NCBI GenBank assembly: GCA_963741305.1
Contig: CAVUHL010000003.1
Span: 930,001 to 994,000, forward strand
Length of the DNA: 64,000 nt
From: DATMER01 sp963741305
GTDB taxonomy: Bacteria > Acidobacteriota > Thermoanaerobaculia > Multivoradales > UBA5704
Direction: 5' to 3'
The position numbers and the translations under genes are program-made. This document shows, in pieces, positions 39,706 through 47,621 of this stretch (its first letter is position 1; each line of letters opens with the position of its first letter). The notes below the pieces were generated by a model. It was not told the origin of the DNA, did not search any database, and saw only the letters and a program-made list of their open reading frames with translations.

Positions 39706-40944
39706 ATGCAGCCGAAAGAGTCGGATCTGATCTACGACTGGAACCGCGCCAGCGGCCAGGAGCTTCGTCCGGGCCGCGGCAGGGTGGAGCTGAACGACGA
39801 GACGCTCCGCGACGGCCTGCAGTCGCCGTCCGTAAAGAACCCGCCGATCGAGGACAAGGTGCGCATGCTGCACCTGATGGCCGATCTCGGGATCGATGCG
39901 GCCAACCTCGGCCTGCCCGGCGCGGGTCCGCATGTGGTCCGCGACGTGGAGAGGCTGGCCCGCGAGATCGCGGAGCACAAGCTGCCGATCTACCCCAACT
40001 GCGCTGCGCGGACCGTCGCCGCCGACATCCAGCCGATCGCGGAGATCGTGCAGAGGACCGGGGTCGTGATCGAGGCTGCCTGCTTCATTGGCTCCTCTCC
40101 CGTCCGGCAGTACGCCGAGGGCTGGACCATGGACAAGATGCTCCGTTTGACCCGCGAAGCCGTCGAGCTCGCGGTCAAGGAAGGGCTGCCGGTGATGTAC
40201 GTCACCGAGGACACGACCCGCGCCGCTCCCGAGGATCTGCGCCGCCTCTACACCGAGGCGGTGGAGGCCGGTGCCCGCCGGGTCTGCGTGGCCGACACGG
40301 TTGGGCATGCCACGCCGAATGGCACGCGCAATGTGATCCGCTTCATCCGCGAGGTGGTGGACGCGACCGGCGAGGGCGTCCAGGTGGATTGGCACGGCCA
40401 CCGCGACCGCGGCCTGGCCGTGATCAACGCGCTAGCAGCGGCGGAAGCCGGCGCCGACCGCCTGCATGGAACGGCCGTGGGCATCGGCGAGCGGGTGGGC
40501 AACTGCGGGATCGACCTGCTGCTGGTCAACATGCAGCTCCTGGGGTGGATCGACCGCGATCTCTCCAAGCTGCGGGAGTATTGCGTGCTCGTGTCGGAGA
40601 AGACCGGCGTGCCTCTGCCGGACAACTATCCGGTGGTAGGGAAGGATGCCTTCCGCACGGGCACGGGCGTACACGCGGCGGCGATCATCAAGGCGCGGGC
40701 ACGGGGTGAGGAGTGGCTGGCTGACCTGGTGTACTCGTCGGTGCCGGCGAGCATGATCGGCAGCCGTCAGATTATCGAGGTCGGTCCGATGAGCGGCGAG
40801 TCGAACGTGGTCTTCTGGCTCCAAGAGCGGGGGATCGAGAAGAACCCCGAGCTGGTGCGCGCGATCTTCCAGAGGGCGAAGGAGTCGGTGCGCATCCTGG
40901 AAGAGGCCGAGATCCTGGAGATCTGCCACTCGCACGCATCGTGA
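39706..40944 (+). CDS. 2-Isopropylmalate synthase-like enzyme lacking the regulatory domain
   Basis: A 412-residue DRE-TIM metallolyase. NDETLRDGLQSP holds the catalytic Arg-Asp, later WHGHRDRGLAVINALAA has the metal histidines, and GIGERVGNCGIDLLL follows. It ends soon after the catalytic subdomains; the about 130-residue allosteric dimer domain of LeuA is missing, so leucine feedback is probably absent. Acetyl-CoA condensation with a 2-oxoacid is the family reaction; 2-oxoisovalerate is likely but homocitrate- or citramalate-type substrates remain possible. The ATG at 39706 follows TAGGAG. It overlaps xerD by four bases. Confidence 0.82.
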   Translation: MQPKESDLIYDWNRASGQELRPGRGRVELNDETLRDGLQSPSVKNPPIEDKVRMLHLMADLGIDAANLGLPGAGPHVVRDVERLAREIAEHKLPIYPNCAARTVAADIQPIAEIVQRTGVVIEAACFIGSSPVRQYAEGWTMDKMLRLTREAVELAVKEGLPVMYVTEDTTRAAPEDLRRLYTEAVEAGARRVCVADTVGHATPNGTRNVIRFIREVVDATGEGVQVDWHGHRDRGLAVINALAAAEAGADRLHGTAVGIGERVGNCGIDLLLVNMQLLGWIDRDLSKLREYCVLVSEKTGVPLPDNYPVVGKDAFRTGTGVHAAAIIKARARGEEWLADLVYSSVPASMIGSRQIIEVGPMSGESNVVFWLQERGIEKNPELVRAIFQRAKESVRILEEAEILEICHSHAS

Positions 40945-41855
40945 CTGCTCCGCAACCGACTACTCCCCAACCTGCGTGGAAGCGGACGCTCCGCCTCTAC
41001 CTGGAGAGCCTGGCCGTCGAGCGCGGGCTCTCCAAAAATACCGTCGACGCCTACCGCAACGACCTCGAGCGCTTCGGCGAGGCGCTGGTCCGCAAGGGAG
41101 ACGACCTTCTCACGGCGGATGCGCGCGCCCTCGCCACCCATCAGCGCGACCTCATGCGCCAGGGCCTCTCTCCGCGCTCCATCAGCCGTGCCCTGTCCGC
41201 GATCCGCGGCTTCTACGGGTTCCTGGTCATGACCGGCGAGCGGGCCGACGATCCGGCCGTCAACCTGACGCCTCCGAAGCTCGGACGGCCTCTCCCGAAG
41301 TCGTTGAGCGAGACCCAGGTCCAGGATCTGCTCGCGGCACCGGACGTCACGACCGTCCTCGGGTTCCGTGACCGGGCGATGCTAGAGCTGCTCTATGCGA
41401 CGGGCTTGAGAGTGAGCGAGCTGGTGGGGCTGAAGCTCCCGCAGCTCCGGCTGGACGTGGGCTTCCTGATCGCGTTCGGCAAGGGGAGCAAGGAGCGCGT
41501 CGTGCCGGTGGGGGAGCAGGCAGAGGATTGGGTCAAGCGTTACCTGCGCGATGTACGTCCCGACCTGGCCGCGGGACGCCACCAGACGGTCTTCGTCAAC
41601 TACGCCGGCGAGCCCATGACGCGCATGGGTTTCTGGAAGAACCTCAAGGCCTACGGCGTGAAGGTGGGCATCCGCGGCCTCTCTCCCCACGTACTCCGCC
41701 ACAGCTTCGCCACCCACCTGCTGGAGCACGGAGCCGACCTGCGGGCGGTCCAGACCATGCTCGGCCACGCCGACATTTCCACCACCCAGATCTACACCCA
41801 CATTCACCAGGAACGTCTGAAGACGCTCTACGACCGTTTCCATCCGCGGTCGTAG
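40941..41855 (+). CDS. xerD: Site-specific tyrosine recombinase XerD
   Basis: A 304-residue tyrosine recombinase with an N-terminal SAM-like core-binding domain (LESLAVERGLSKNTVDAYRNDL). The catalytic set comprises Arg in ATGLRVSELVGL, Lys in GKGSKERVVPV, HVLRHSFATHLLEHGADLR, His in LGHADISTTQIYTH, and the tyrosine in that last motif. It resolves chromosome dimers with XerC at dif during division. Length and motifs match chromosomal XerD rather than a phage integrase. It starts with GTG overlapping the upstream stop. No dif site was identified in the window. Confidence 0.93.
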   Translation: MTAPQPTTPQPAWKRTLRLYLESLAVERGLSKNTVDAYRNDLERFGEALVRKGDDLLTADARALATHQRDLMRQGLSPRSISRALSAIRGFYGFLVMTGERADDPAVNLTPPKLGRPLPKSLSETQVQDLLAAPDVTTVLGFRDRAMLELLYATGLRVSELVGLKLPQLRLDVGFLIAFGKGSKERVVPVGEQAEDWVKRYLRDVRPDLAAGRHQTVFVNYAGEPMTRMGFWKNLKAYGVKVGIRGLSPHVLRHSFATHLLEHGADLRAVQTMLGHADISTTQIYTHIHQERLKTLYDRFHPRS

Positions 41856-41870
41856 GCCGTTGCCTTGCCG

Positions 41871-42043
41871 AGCCCCGCCAGGGGCGACATGAAATAGCCC
41901 GGCACGTGAGTGCCGGGAAACTGAATTCCCGGGTAGCGGAGCTCCGAAAACATCCCGAGCCCCGGATGGGGCGACATAACGGGAGTGGGGCGCAAGCCCC
42001 AGGGCTTCCCATGACCCTATTTCATGTCGCCCCGGGCGGGGCT
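41871..42043. repeat. REP-like element with 27-bp terminal inverted repeats
   Basis: Arms at 41871-41897 and 42017-42043 (AGCCCCGCC, then GGGGCGACATGAAATAG) are complementary with one mismatch. Between them lie a second AGCCCCGGATGGGGCGACAT core (41958-41977) and a perfect hairpin CCCGGCAC-GTGA-GTGCCGGG (41898-41917). The design resembles REP elements mobilised by TnpA-REP (RAYT) transposases. No such transposase gene is present in the window. The element lies just after xerD. Confidence 0.75.
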
Positions 42044-42210
42044 TTCCCCCGCGCTGGCGGTCCGCGTGCGACGGGGAGCGCCTTGCCACGGCGGGGGAGG
42101 GCCTCCGTCCCCGACGCGCGCACGCCGTTTTGGTTGGGGAGGAGGCCGCTCCCCAACGCGGGCGGTCTGCTCACACTCGCCCGCGGGGCGCCAGCGCCGG
42201 GGACGGCCTG

Positions 42211-42246
42211 CTCCCTGCCGGGAAGAAGCCGCTCCCCGGCAGGGAG
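42211..42246. terminator. Strong GC hairpin upstream of the FHA-AAA+ gene
   Basis: CTCCCTGCCGGG (42211-42222) pairs perfectly with CCCGGCAGGGAG (42235-42246), giving a 12-bp stem with a 12-base loop, 41 bases before the next start codon. There is no T-run, so it may be an attenuator or a folded 5' leader rather than a terminator. The remaining stretch 42044-42210 is GC-rich with no gene seen. Confidence 0.45.
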
Positions 42247-42287
42247 GGCGCCGCGAAATCATTCCGCCCCCGGGCGCACTCCTGGGC

Positions 42288-44045
42288 ATGAACACCAGCG
42301 ATCCTCTCTACGTCCTGAAGATCCTCTCGGAAGATGGTTCCCTGGTTCGGCGGTTCCCGCTTTCCCTGGGCGAGCATGTGGTCGGCTCCGTGGCGGAGGT
42401 GGACATCCGGTTGGAGACGGCCGGGATCTCGCGCCGGCATGCCTCGATCCGGGTGCTCGCGGATGGCGGCGCGGTGCTGTCCGACCTCGGCTCCAGGAAC
42501 GGTACCTGGGTGGGCGGCCGGCAGATCCAGGAGACGGTCGTCGCCCAGTTCGCGGTGATCGCGTTCGGTCCGGTCCAGGCGATCCTCCAGCCGGCGGACG
42601 CCACGCGGGAGCGGATCCTGCTGGAGCCCCCGCCGGGGGATGCCACGCCGGTGGAACGCCGAGAGCGCCCGCGCTCGACCCTGAGCTATGACCCCTTGGA
42701 CCGCCTGTCCGAGACCCTGCAGGAGGAGCTGCCCGCCCTCGCCTCCGGCCAGTCGACTCCGGCCGGAGCGGCTTCCGCTCTGGCTCACCGCTGGCTGGAG
42801 GCTCTGTCTCTGGGCCGGGTCGAGTTCCTGCGTGAAGGTCCGTCCGGAGAGGCCGTGGTGGCCGCCGCCTCCACCTCGGACCTCTTCCCCAAGCCGGTGG
42901 CCAGCCTGGAGGTTCAGGGCCCCGACGGCTGGAAGGTCCGAATCCGGGCGCAGTCCACGGAGGAGCTGAGCCGGCTCACGCCCCTGTTCCGTCTTACCCT
43001 CGAGATGCTCGCGGTGAGGACGAAACGCTCCCGGCCCGCGGAAATCTCCAAGGCCGAGCCCGTGCCTCCGCCTCCCGGCCTGGGGATCGAGATGTCCCGC
43101 ATCTATCGCTCGGCAGGCAAGGTGGCGCGCGGGGACGTTCCGATGCTGATCCTGGGCGAGTCGGGATCGGGCAAGGAGGTGCTGGCGCGCTGGGTCCACG
43201 CCCGCTCCCGCCGAGCGTCAGGCCCGTTCCTCGCCCTCAACTGTGCCGCCCTTCCGCGGGAGCTTTTGGAGGCTGAGCTGTTCGGCATCGAGCGCGGCGT
43301 GGCGACCGGCGTCGAGGCGCGGCCCGGGCTCCTGGAGCGGGCCAGCGGCGGCACGCTCTTCCTCGACGAGATCGGCGACATGGCTCCCGAGACCCAGGCC
43401 AAGGTGCTGCGGGTCCTCGAAGGCACCAGCGTCTACCGGGTCGGCGGGCGGGCACCGGTGCAGGTGGATGTCCGCTTCGTGGCGGCGACCAACCGCGAGC
43501 TGGAGTCCCTGGTGGAGGAGGGGGGCTTCCGCCGCGACCTGTTCCACCGCCTCGCCGCCTTCCAGGTGAAGCTGCCGCCGTTGCGGACCAGGCGGGAGGA
43601 GATCCCATCCCTGGCTGCCCGCTTCTTCCATCGCGAGCTGGAGCGCAACGGGCTGTCGAGCCCCGGCATTTCGCGGGCAGCCCTCGGTGCCCTGGTCGGC
43701 TACTCCTGGCCGGGCAACGTGCGCGAGCTGCAGAACGAGATCGCCAAGGCCGCGCTGCTTCTGGAGCCGGGCGAGCCTCTGGACCTCCAGCACCTGTCTG
43801 ACCGGGTGCGCGGTATCCGGCTGGAGCGGCCGCCGCTCCTAACCCTGGAGGAGGCCGTGCACCAAGCCGAGCGCGAAGCCTTCTCCGTAGCCATGGCCGC
43901 GGCCGGAGGGGATGCTGGTTGCGCCATGGAGCTGCTCGGAGTCTCCCGGACCACCTGGTACCGGAAGATCAAGGAGCTCGGGTTGTCGGAGGCGGAGGAG
44001 GAGCCGATCGCGTCCCGGCCCGCCGCGGAGAGGCATGTGATGTAA
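42288..44045 (+). CDS. FHA-AAA+ transcriptional regulator with degenerate sigma54 loop
   Basis: A 585-residue protein. The N-terminal FHA domain (about 1-110) shows GSVAEVDIRLE, SRRHASIRVL and GSRNGTWVGG. A central AAA+ module has Walker A GESGSGKE, Walker B GGTLFLDEIGDM and the arginine-finger region FRRDLFHRL. A Fis-type helix-turn-helix lies at the C-terminus (AMELLGVSRTTWYRKIKELG). The GAFTGA loop that touches sigma54 reads GVATGV, so contact with sigma54 is doubtful. FHA suggests control by Ser/Thr phosphorylation. The ATG at 42288 was chosen because upstream sequence is hairpin-rich and gives an unlikely Pro/Arg extension. Confidence 0.85.
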   Translation: MNTSDPLYVLKILSEDGSLVRRFPLSLGEHVVGSVAEVDIRLETAGISRRHASIRVLADGGAVLSDLGSRNGTWVGGRQIQETVVAQFAVIAFGPVQAILQPADATRERILLEPPPGDATPVERRERPRSTLSYDPLDRLSETLQEELPALASGQSTPAGAASALAHRWLEALSLGRVEFLREGPSGEAVVAAASTSDLFPKPVASLEVQGPDGWKVRIRAQSTEELSRLTPLFRLTLEMLAVRTKRSRPAEISKAEPVPPPPGLGIEMSRIYRSAGKVARGDVPMLILGESGSGKEVLARWVHARSRRASGPFLALNCAALPRELLEAELFGIERGVATGVEARPGLLERASGGTLFLDEIGDMAPETQAKVLRVLEGTSVYRVGGRAPVQVDVRFVAATNRELESLVEEGGFRRDLFHRLAAFQVKLPPLRTRREEIPSLAARFFHRELERNGLSSPGISRAALGALVGYSWPGNVRELQNEIAKAALLLEPGEPLDLQHLSDRVRGIRLERPPLLTLEEAVHQAEREAFSVAMAAAGGDAGCAMELLGVSRTTWYRKIKELGLSEAEEEPIASRPAAERHVM

Positions 44046-44134
44046 GAATTACCGGAATGCCTGGAGCCGTGTCTCGGTTGAACAGGTGGACGCTTTCCTG
44101 GTTTGTTTCGTACAATTAACTGAGACTGAGACGT

Positions 44135-44851
44135 ATGACACGAAGCTCCCGGCTCCTCCTCGTCGTGCTCCTGCTCGCTTTCGTAGCCGGGCTCGCACCA
44201 GCTCGCGCGGAGCTGGTGGTCCTCACCGACGGCCGCTACCTCAAGGTCAAGTCCTACGAAGTGGCAGGAGAGCAGGCCCGGCTGGATCTCTACCGCGGCG
44301 GCCGCATGACCCTGGCCCTCGATCGGGTCGAGCGCATTGTCGACGACGAGTACGTGCCGCCTCCTCCTCCCGACCCGGTGGTCGAGGTGGTGGCGGAAGC
44401 GGTCGAGACCGGCCTGATCCCGCTGCGCTTCGAGGAGTCGCAGCCGGTTCCCGAGGGTCCCTACGGCTCGCTCATCTACGAGACGGCGAAGCGCCACCAG
44501 GTCAATCCTCAAGTCGTGGCTGCGCTGATCCGGCAGGAGTCGGCCGGCAAGGTGCGGGCGGTCTCCCACAAGGGAGCGCGCGGCCTGATGCAGCTCATGC
44601 CCGCCACGGCCCAGCGCTTCGGCGTGCGCAAGGACCAGCTCTTCGAGCCCAAGCACAACCTCGAGGCCGGCGTCCGCTACCTGAGCTGGCTCATGGATCA
44701 GTTCCCGAACGACCTCGCCAAGATCCTCGCCGCCTACAACGCGGGCGAGGGCGCGGTGGCCCGCTACAAGGGCATTCCCCCCTACCGCGAGACCCAGAAC
44801 TACGTCCGCCGGATCTTCACCAACCTCGGGTTGGCGATCACGGACCTCTAA
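44135..44851 (+). CDS. Lytic transglycosylase (SLT domain)
   Basis: A 238-residue exported protein. A signal peptide (LLLVVLLLAFVAGLAPARA) precedes a short beta-rich segment (LVVLTDGRYLKVKSYEV), then a Pro-rich linker and an SLT lysozyme-like domain. That domain has catalytic Glu in ALIRQESAGKV, GARGLMQLMPATAQRFGV, NLEAGVRYLSWLM and AAYNAGEGAV. It cleaves peptidoglycan between MurNAc and GlcNAc. The N-terminal segment is the type seen in SLT proteins of deltaproteobacterial and acidobacterial genomes. Its end overlaps the convergent phosphatase gene by four bases. Confidence 0.92.
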   Translation: MTRSSRLLLVVLLLAFVAGLAPARAELVVLTDGRYLKVKSYEVAGEQARLDLYRGGRMTLALDRVERIVDDEYVPPPPPDPVVEVVAEAVETGLIPLRFEESQPVPEGPYGSLIYETAKRHQVNPQVVAALIRQESAGKVRAVSHKGARGLMQLMPATAQRFGVRKDQLFEPKHNLEAGVRYLSWLMDQFPNDLAKILAAYNAGEGAVARYKGIPPYRETQNYVRRIFTNLGLAITDL

Positions 44852-46902
44852 ACCCTCGCCTCTGCCAAAGCCGCCTTGATCTCCGCCAAGGGGATCTCCC
44901 CGGTGAGCGCGCCGCTGGAGCGGTAGCGCATCACGACCAGGGTGCGGTCGTCATCCGGCGGCAGGTTGCCCACGTGCCTCCCGATCGCGGCAAGCAGCCG
45001 GTCGCGGACGTCCGTGGCGGTCTGACCAGCCCGTCCACCGGCCAGGGTCTCCACCACGCGGTCGTAGCCGAACGGCTCGCTGTCGCTATCGGCCGCCTCG
45101 ATCAGGCCATCCGAAAGCCAGACCACCAGGTCCCCGGGTTCCATGGGCACGGTTGCCTTGCCGTAGGTGTGCCCCAGGCCGCCGAGAGGGGAGCCCGGCA
45201 GGAGGATCTCCTGCACCTGGCTGCCACGGATCAGGTAGGTGGGGGGATGGCCGGCGTTGGTCAGGCGCAGGGTTCCCCGGGCCAGGTCGACGATGGCGAG
45301 CGTGGCGGTGACGAAGGTGCGGTCGTCGTTGTTGCGCACCACGGAGTCCAGGCGATGGAGGATCTCCTCGGGATCGCGGGTCTCCTCGATCAGGATGAGC
45401 AGCGCGGCCTTGAGCATCGCCATGCGCAGGCCGGTGGAGAGGCCGTGGCCCGACACGTCCGCGATGACCACGGCGATCTCCGTTGCGCTCAGGCGGAGGA
45501 CGTCGAAGTAGTCCCCGCCGATGGCCGCGCTCGGCTCGAAGAGCGTGGCGAAGTCGATCCCCTCGCCAGCCGGCAGGTTGCTCGGGATCAGGCTGGTCTG
45601 GACGTTGCGGGCGATCTGCAGCTCTTTTTCCAGGATCTCCTTCTGCGCGGCCGCAGCCACCGACGACTCCAGGTGCGTGGCCATCTCGTTGAACGAGCGC
45701 TGGAGGTCGCCGAGCTGGTCGCGGCGCTTCACCGGGATGCGCACGCCGAAGTCCCCCGCCCGCACCGCGGTCGTGGCCTTGCTCAGGCGGTTGACTGCCC
45801 GGGATAGGCCCACGATCATGAAAACGGCCATCAGGGCCGCGATGACGTAGACGTCGAACAGCAGGGCCGCGAAGAGGAGCAGCGTTCCCCAGGCTGCCGA
45901 GTTGACCTCGCCGGAGCTCACGAACAGGTGGCGCTGGACGGTCCGGGGCGTCGAGGTGAGGGTGACGGAGAGGCGGTTCAGGACTGTCCGCCCCGTGGCC
46001 AGGTCGCGCACCGGGCCGGACATCTCTCCCCACCAGAGGACGGGCCGGTCCCAATACCCCTCGCTCCGCGACCGGTGCTTGAAGAACTTCTCCGACTCGC
46101 CGGCCTCTTCCTTTTCCCGGTTGATGCGCCGCAGGGGGAGCCGGCGCCCGAACATCTCGATCCGGACCACGTTGGGATCGTCCGGACGGGCGAACTCGAT
46201 CCAGAGGTCGCCCCGGCGGCTGATCTCCTGGTCCAGGCTGCCGGTCCAGAGGGCCACGACGCCGGCTCCCTCGCGGGATGCCGCCGTCGCCAGGGTGGCG
46301 GTACCGTCCTCCGGCTCCACGAAGTGGACCGCGACCGGCTTCGTCTCCATCCAGGCCGGCCACGTTTTGGGTAGCCCCGGGTCGCCGGAGACCCGCCGGC
46401 CCGCGCGGTAGTAGGCAAAGGCGACGTTTTCTTCTCCCGCAGTGTCTTCGCCCGTGAGGGGACGCCCCGTCTGGGCGAATACCGCTGCGCGCTCGCCGGC
46501 CAGGGTGCGCAGCTCGGTGTCGAGGTCCCGGAGGGCGTCGCGGTAGAGCTGGCCGAGGTAGAACCCGGAGAGGATGTAGGCCACCACGGTCAGGAGCACG
46601 AGGACCAGGGGGATCGGCAGGACGCCGAGCAGGAAGTAGGAGAAGGCGAGGCGGCGGCCTACTTTGTAGAGGAAGGACCGGTACACCTTCCAGAGCAGCC
46701 AGAACAGGCCGAGGAGGGCGATGCCCGCGAGCAGGACATGGCTGGCCGGGGTGACGTACGGGATGTCCAGGAACGCGAGGACGACCAGGGGCAGAGCGGC
46801 GATGAGGATCGCCGTGGATAGGATGGCTCGGAGCCGGCGGGGCGGGCGGTCTTTCACGGTTGGTCGTTTCCCTCGAAGGGCACTACGGGTAGACACCGGC
46901 AA
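44848..46902 (-). CDS. Membrane HAMP-SpoIIE (PP2C-type) serine phosphatase
   Basis: A 684-residue protein. Three predicted membrane helices lie at about 27-125, followed by an extracytoplasmic sensor region to about 335 and another helix (LLFAALLFDVYVIAALMAVF). A HAMP linker (VRAGDFGVRIPVKRRDQLGDL) precedes a SpoIIE/RsbU-type phosphatase domain with GGDYFDVLRL, VIADVSGHGLSTGL and DDDRTLVVMRY, which carry the metal-binding aspartates. Such enzymes dephosphorylate anti-anti-sigma factors in partner-switching cascades. No RsbV/W-type partner is encoded nearby. It could link an envelope signal to a sigma factor elsewhere. Confidence 0.88.
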   Translation of the reverse strand: MPVSTRSALRGKRPTVKDRPPRRLRAILSTAILIAALPLVVLAFLDIPYVTPASHVLLAGIALLGLFWLLWKVYRSFLYKVGRRLAFSYFLLGVLPIPLVLVLLTVVAYILSGFYLGQLYRDALRDLDTELRTLAGERAAVFAQTGRPLTGEDTAGEENVAFAYYRAGRRVSGDPGLPKTWPAWMETKPVAVHFVEPEDGTATLATAASREGAGVVALWTGSLDQEISRRGDLWIEFARPDDPNVVRIEMFGRRLPLRRINREKEEAGESEKFFKHRSRSEGYWDRPVLWWGEMSGPVRDLATGRTVLNRLSVTLTSTPRTVQRHLFVSSGEVNSAAWGTLLLFAALLFDVYVIAALMAVFMIVGLSRAVNRLSKATTAVRAGDFGVRIPVKRRDQLGDLQRSFNEMATHLESSVAAAAQKEILEKELQIARNVQTSLIPSNLPAGEGIDFATLFEPSAAIGGDYFDVLRLSATEIAVVIADVSGHGLSTGLRMAMLKAALLILIEETRDPEEILHRLDSVVRNNDDRTFVTATLAIVDLARGTLRLTNAGHPPTYLIRGSQVQEILLPGSPLGGLGHTYGKATVPMEPGDLVVWLSDGLIEAADSDSEPFGYDRVVETLAGGRAGQTATDVRDRLLAAIGRHVGNLPPDDDRTLVVMRYRSSGALTGEIPLAEIKAALAEARV

Positions 46903-47004
46903 GGTTTCCCCGCTCGCTTTTTCCTGACATCGCTGTCATAGAATGGCCCGTCGGCAGCGGAAGCGCCGATGGCATCTTAGCGTGAACCAGGAGGGGAGGA
47001 CACC

Positions 47005-47448
47005 GTGTCGAGGATCCCGCGTTTCCAGGAGCACTTGAAGACAGGATTTACTGCCGAGGCGGCGAGCGCCGCCCGTTCCCGTGCCTATGCCGTGCGCGCC
47101 GAGCGCGACGGCCTGCCCAACCTCGCCCGTCACTGGCGCTCTCTGGCCGAGGAGAAGGACCGGCTGGCCATCGAGCTGCTGGAGGCTTCCGAGCAGGTGC
47201 ACGGCATGGACGCCGACCTCGGCAACGCCATCTCGGAGGAGCGCTATGAGAACGACGCGCTCTATCCAAAGATGATCCGCGACGTCAACGAGCGCGTGGC
47301 CGACGTCCTCCTCAAGGTGGTGAGCGCCCAGAAGGACCACCTGCGCCGTTTGGAATCCCTGCGCGAGGCCTACAACGCGGCGCAGGGGGATGTGGCGATG
47401 CCCGCGGAAGTCGACCGCGGCACGGCGCCTTCGGCTCCTGCCTCGTAG
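47005..47448 (+). CDS. Rubrerythrin-like helical protein with degenerate metal sites
   Basis: A 147-residue helical protein. Its opening HLKTGFTAEAASAARSRAYA and RAERDGLPNLARHWRSLAEE align in style with the rubrerythrin ferritin-like domain, but the usual ExxH ligand pairs are not evident (EEKDRLA in place of ExEHA). It may be a structural descendant rather than an active peroxidase. There is no rubredoxin tail. The GTG start at 47005 follows AGGAGGGGAGGACACC. It stands alone, convergent with the subtilisin gene, across a fold-back repeat. Confidence 0.6.
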   Translation: MSRIPRFQEHLKTGFTAEAASAARSRAYAVRAERDGLPNLARHWRSLAEEKDRLAIELLEASEQVHGMDADLGNAISEERYENDALYPKMIRDVNERVADVLLKVVSAQKDHLRRLESLREAYNAAQGDVAMPAEVDRGTAPSAPAS

Positions 47449-47457
47449 CTCTCCGGA

Positions 47458-47560
47458 AAGGACCAAAGGACTCAAAGGACGTAAAGGACGTAAAGGACTC
47501 ACCGGAACTCCTTTCCTTGTCCTTTGAGTCCTTTACGTCCTTTTGGTCCTTTTGGTCCTT
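47458..47560. repeat. Fold-back array of 9-bp AAAGGACNN repeats
   Basis: The left half repeats AAAGGAC plus two variable bases (CA, TC, GT, GT, TC); the right half carries the complement GTCCTTTNN with spacers that read back as CA, CA, GT, TC. The halves can pair into a stem of about 40 bp around CACCGGAACTCC. It lies between two convergent genes and is followed by an intrinsic terminator. Confidence 0.75.
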
Positions 47561-47568
47561 CAAACAAA

Positions 47569-47598
47569 AAGGCCGGCGGAATCGCTCCCGCCGGCCTT
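47569..47598 (-). terminator. Intrinsic terminator of the subtilisin gene
   Basis: AAGGCCGGCGG (47569-47579) pairs with CCGCCGGCCTT (47588-47598) in a perfect 11-bp stem. Read on the minus strand, the stem is followed by TTTTTGTTTG, a typical uridine tract, 20-odd bases beyond the stop codon of the S8 peptidase gene. Confidence 0.8.
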
Positions 47599-47621
47599 CG
47601 CACTTCAAGAGAGACTGCCTT

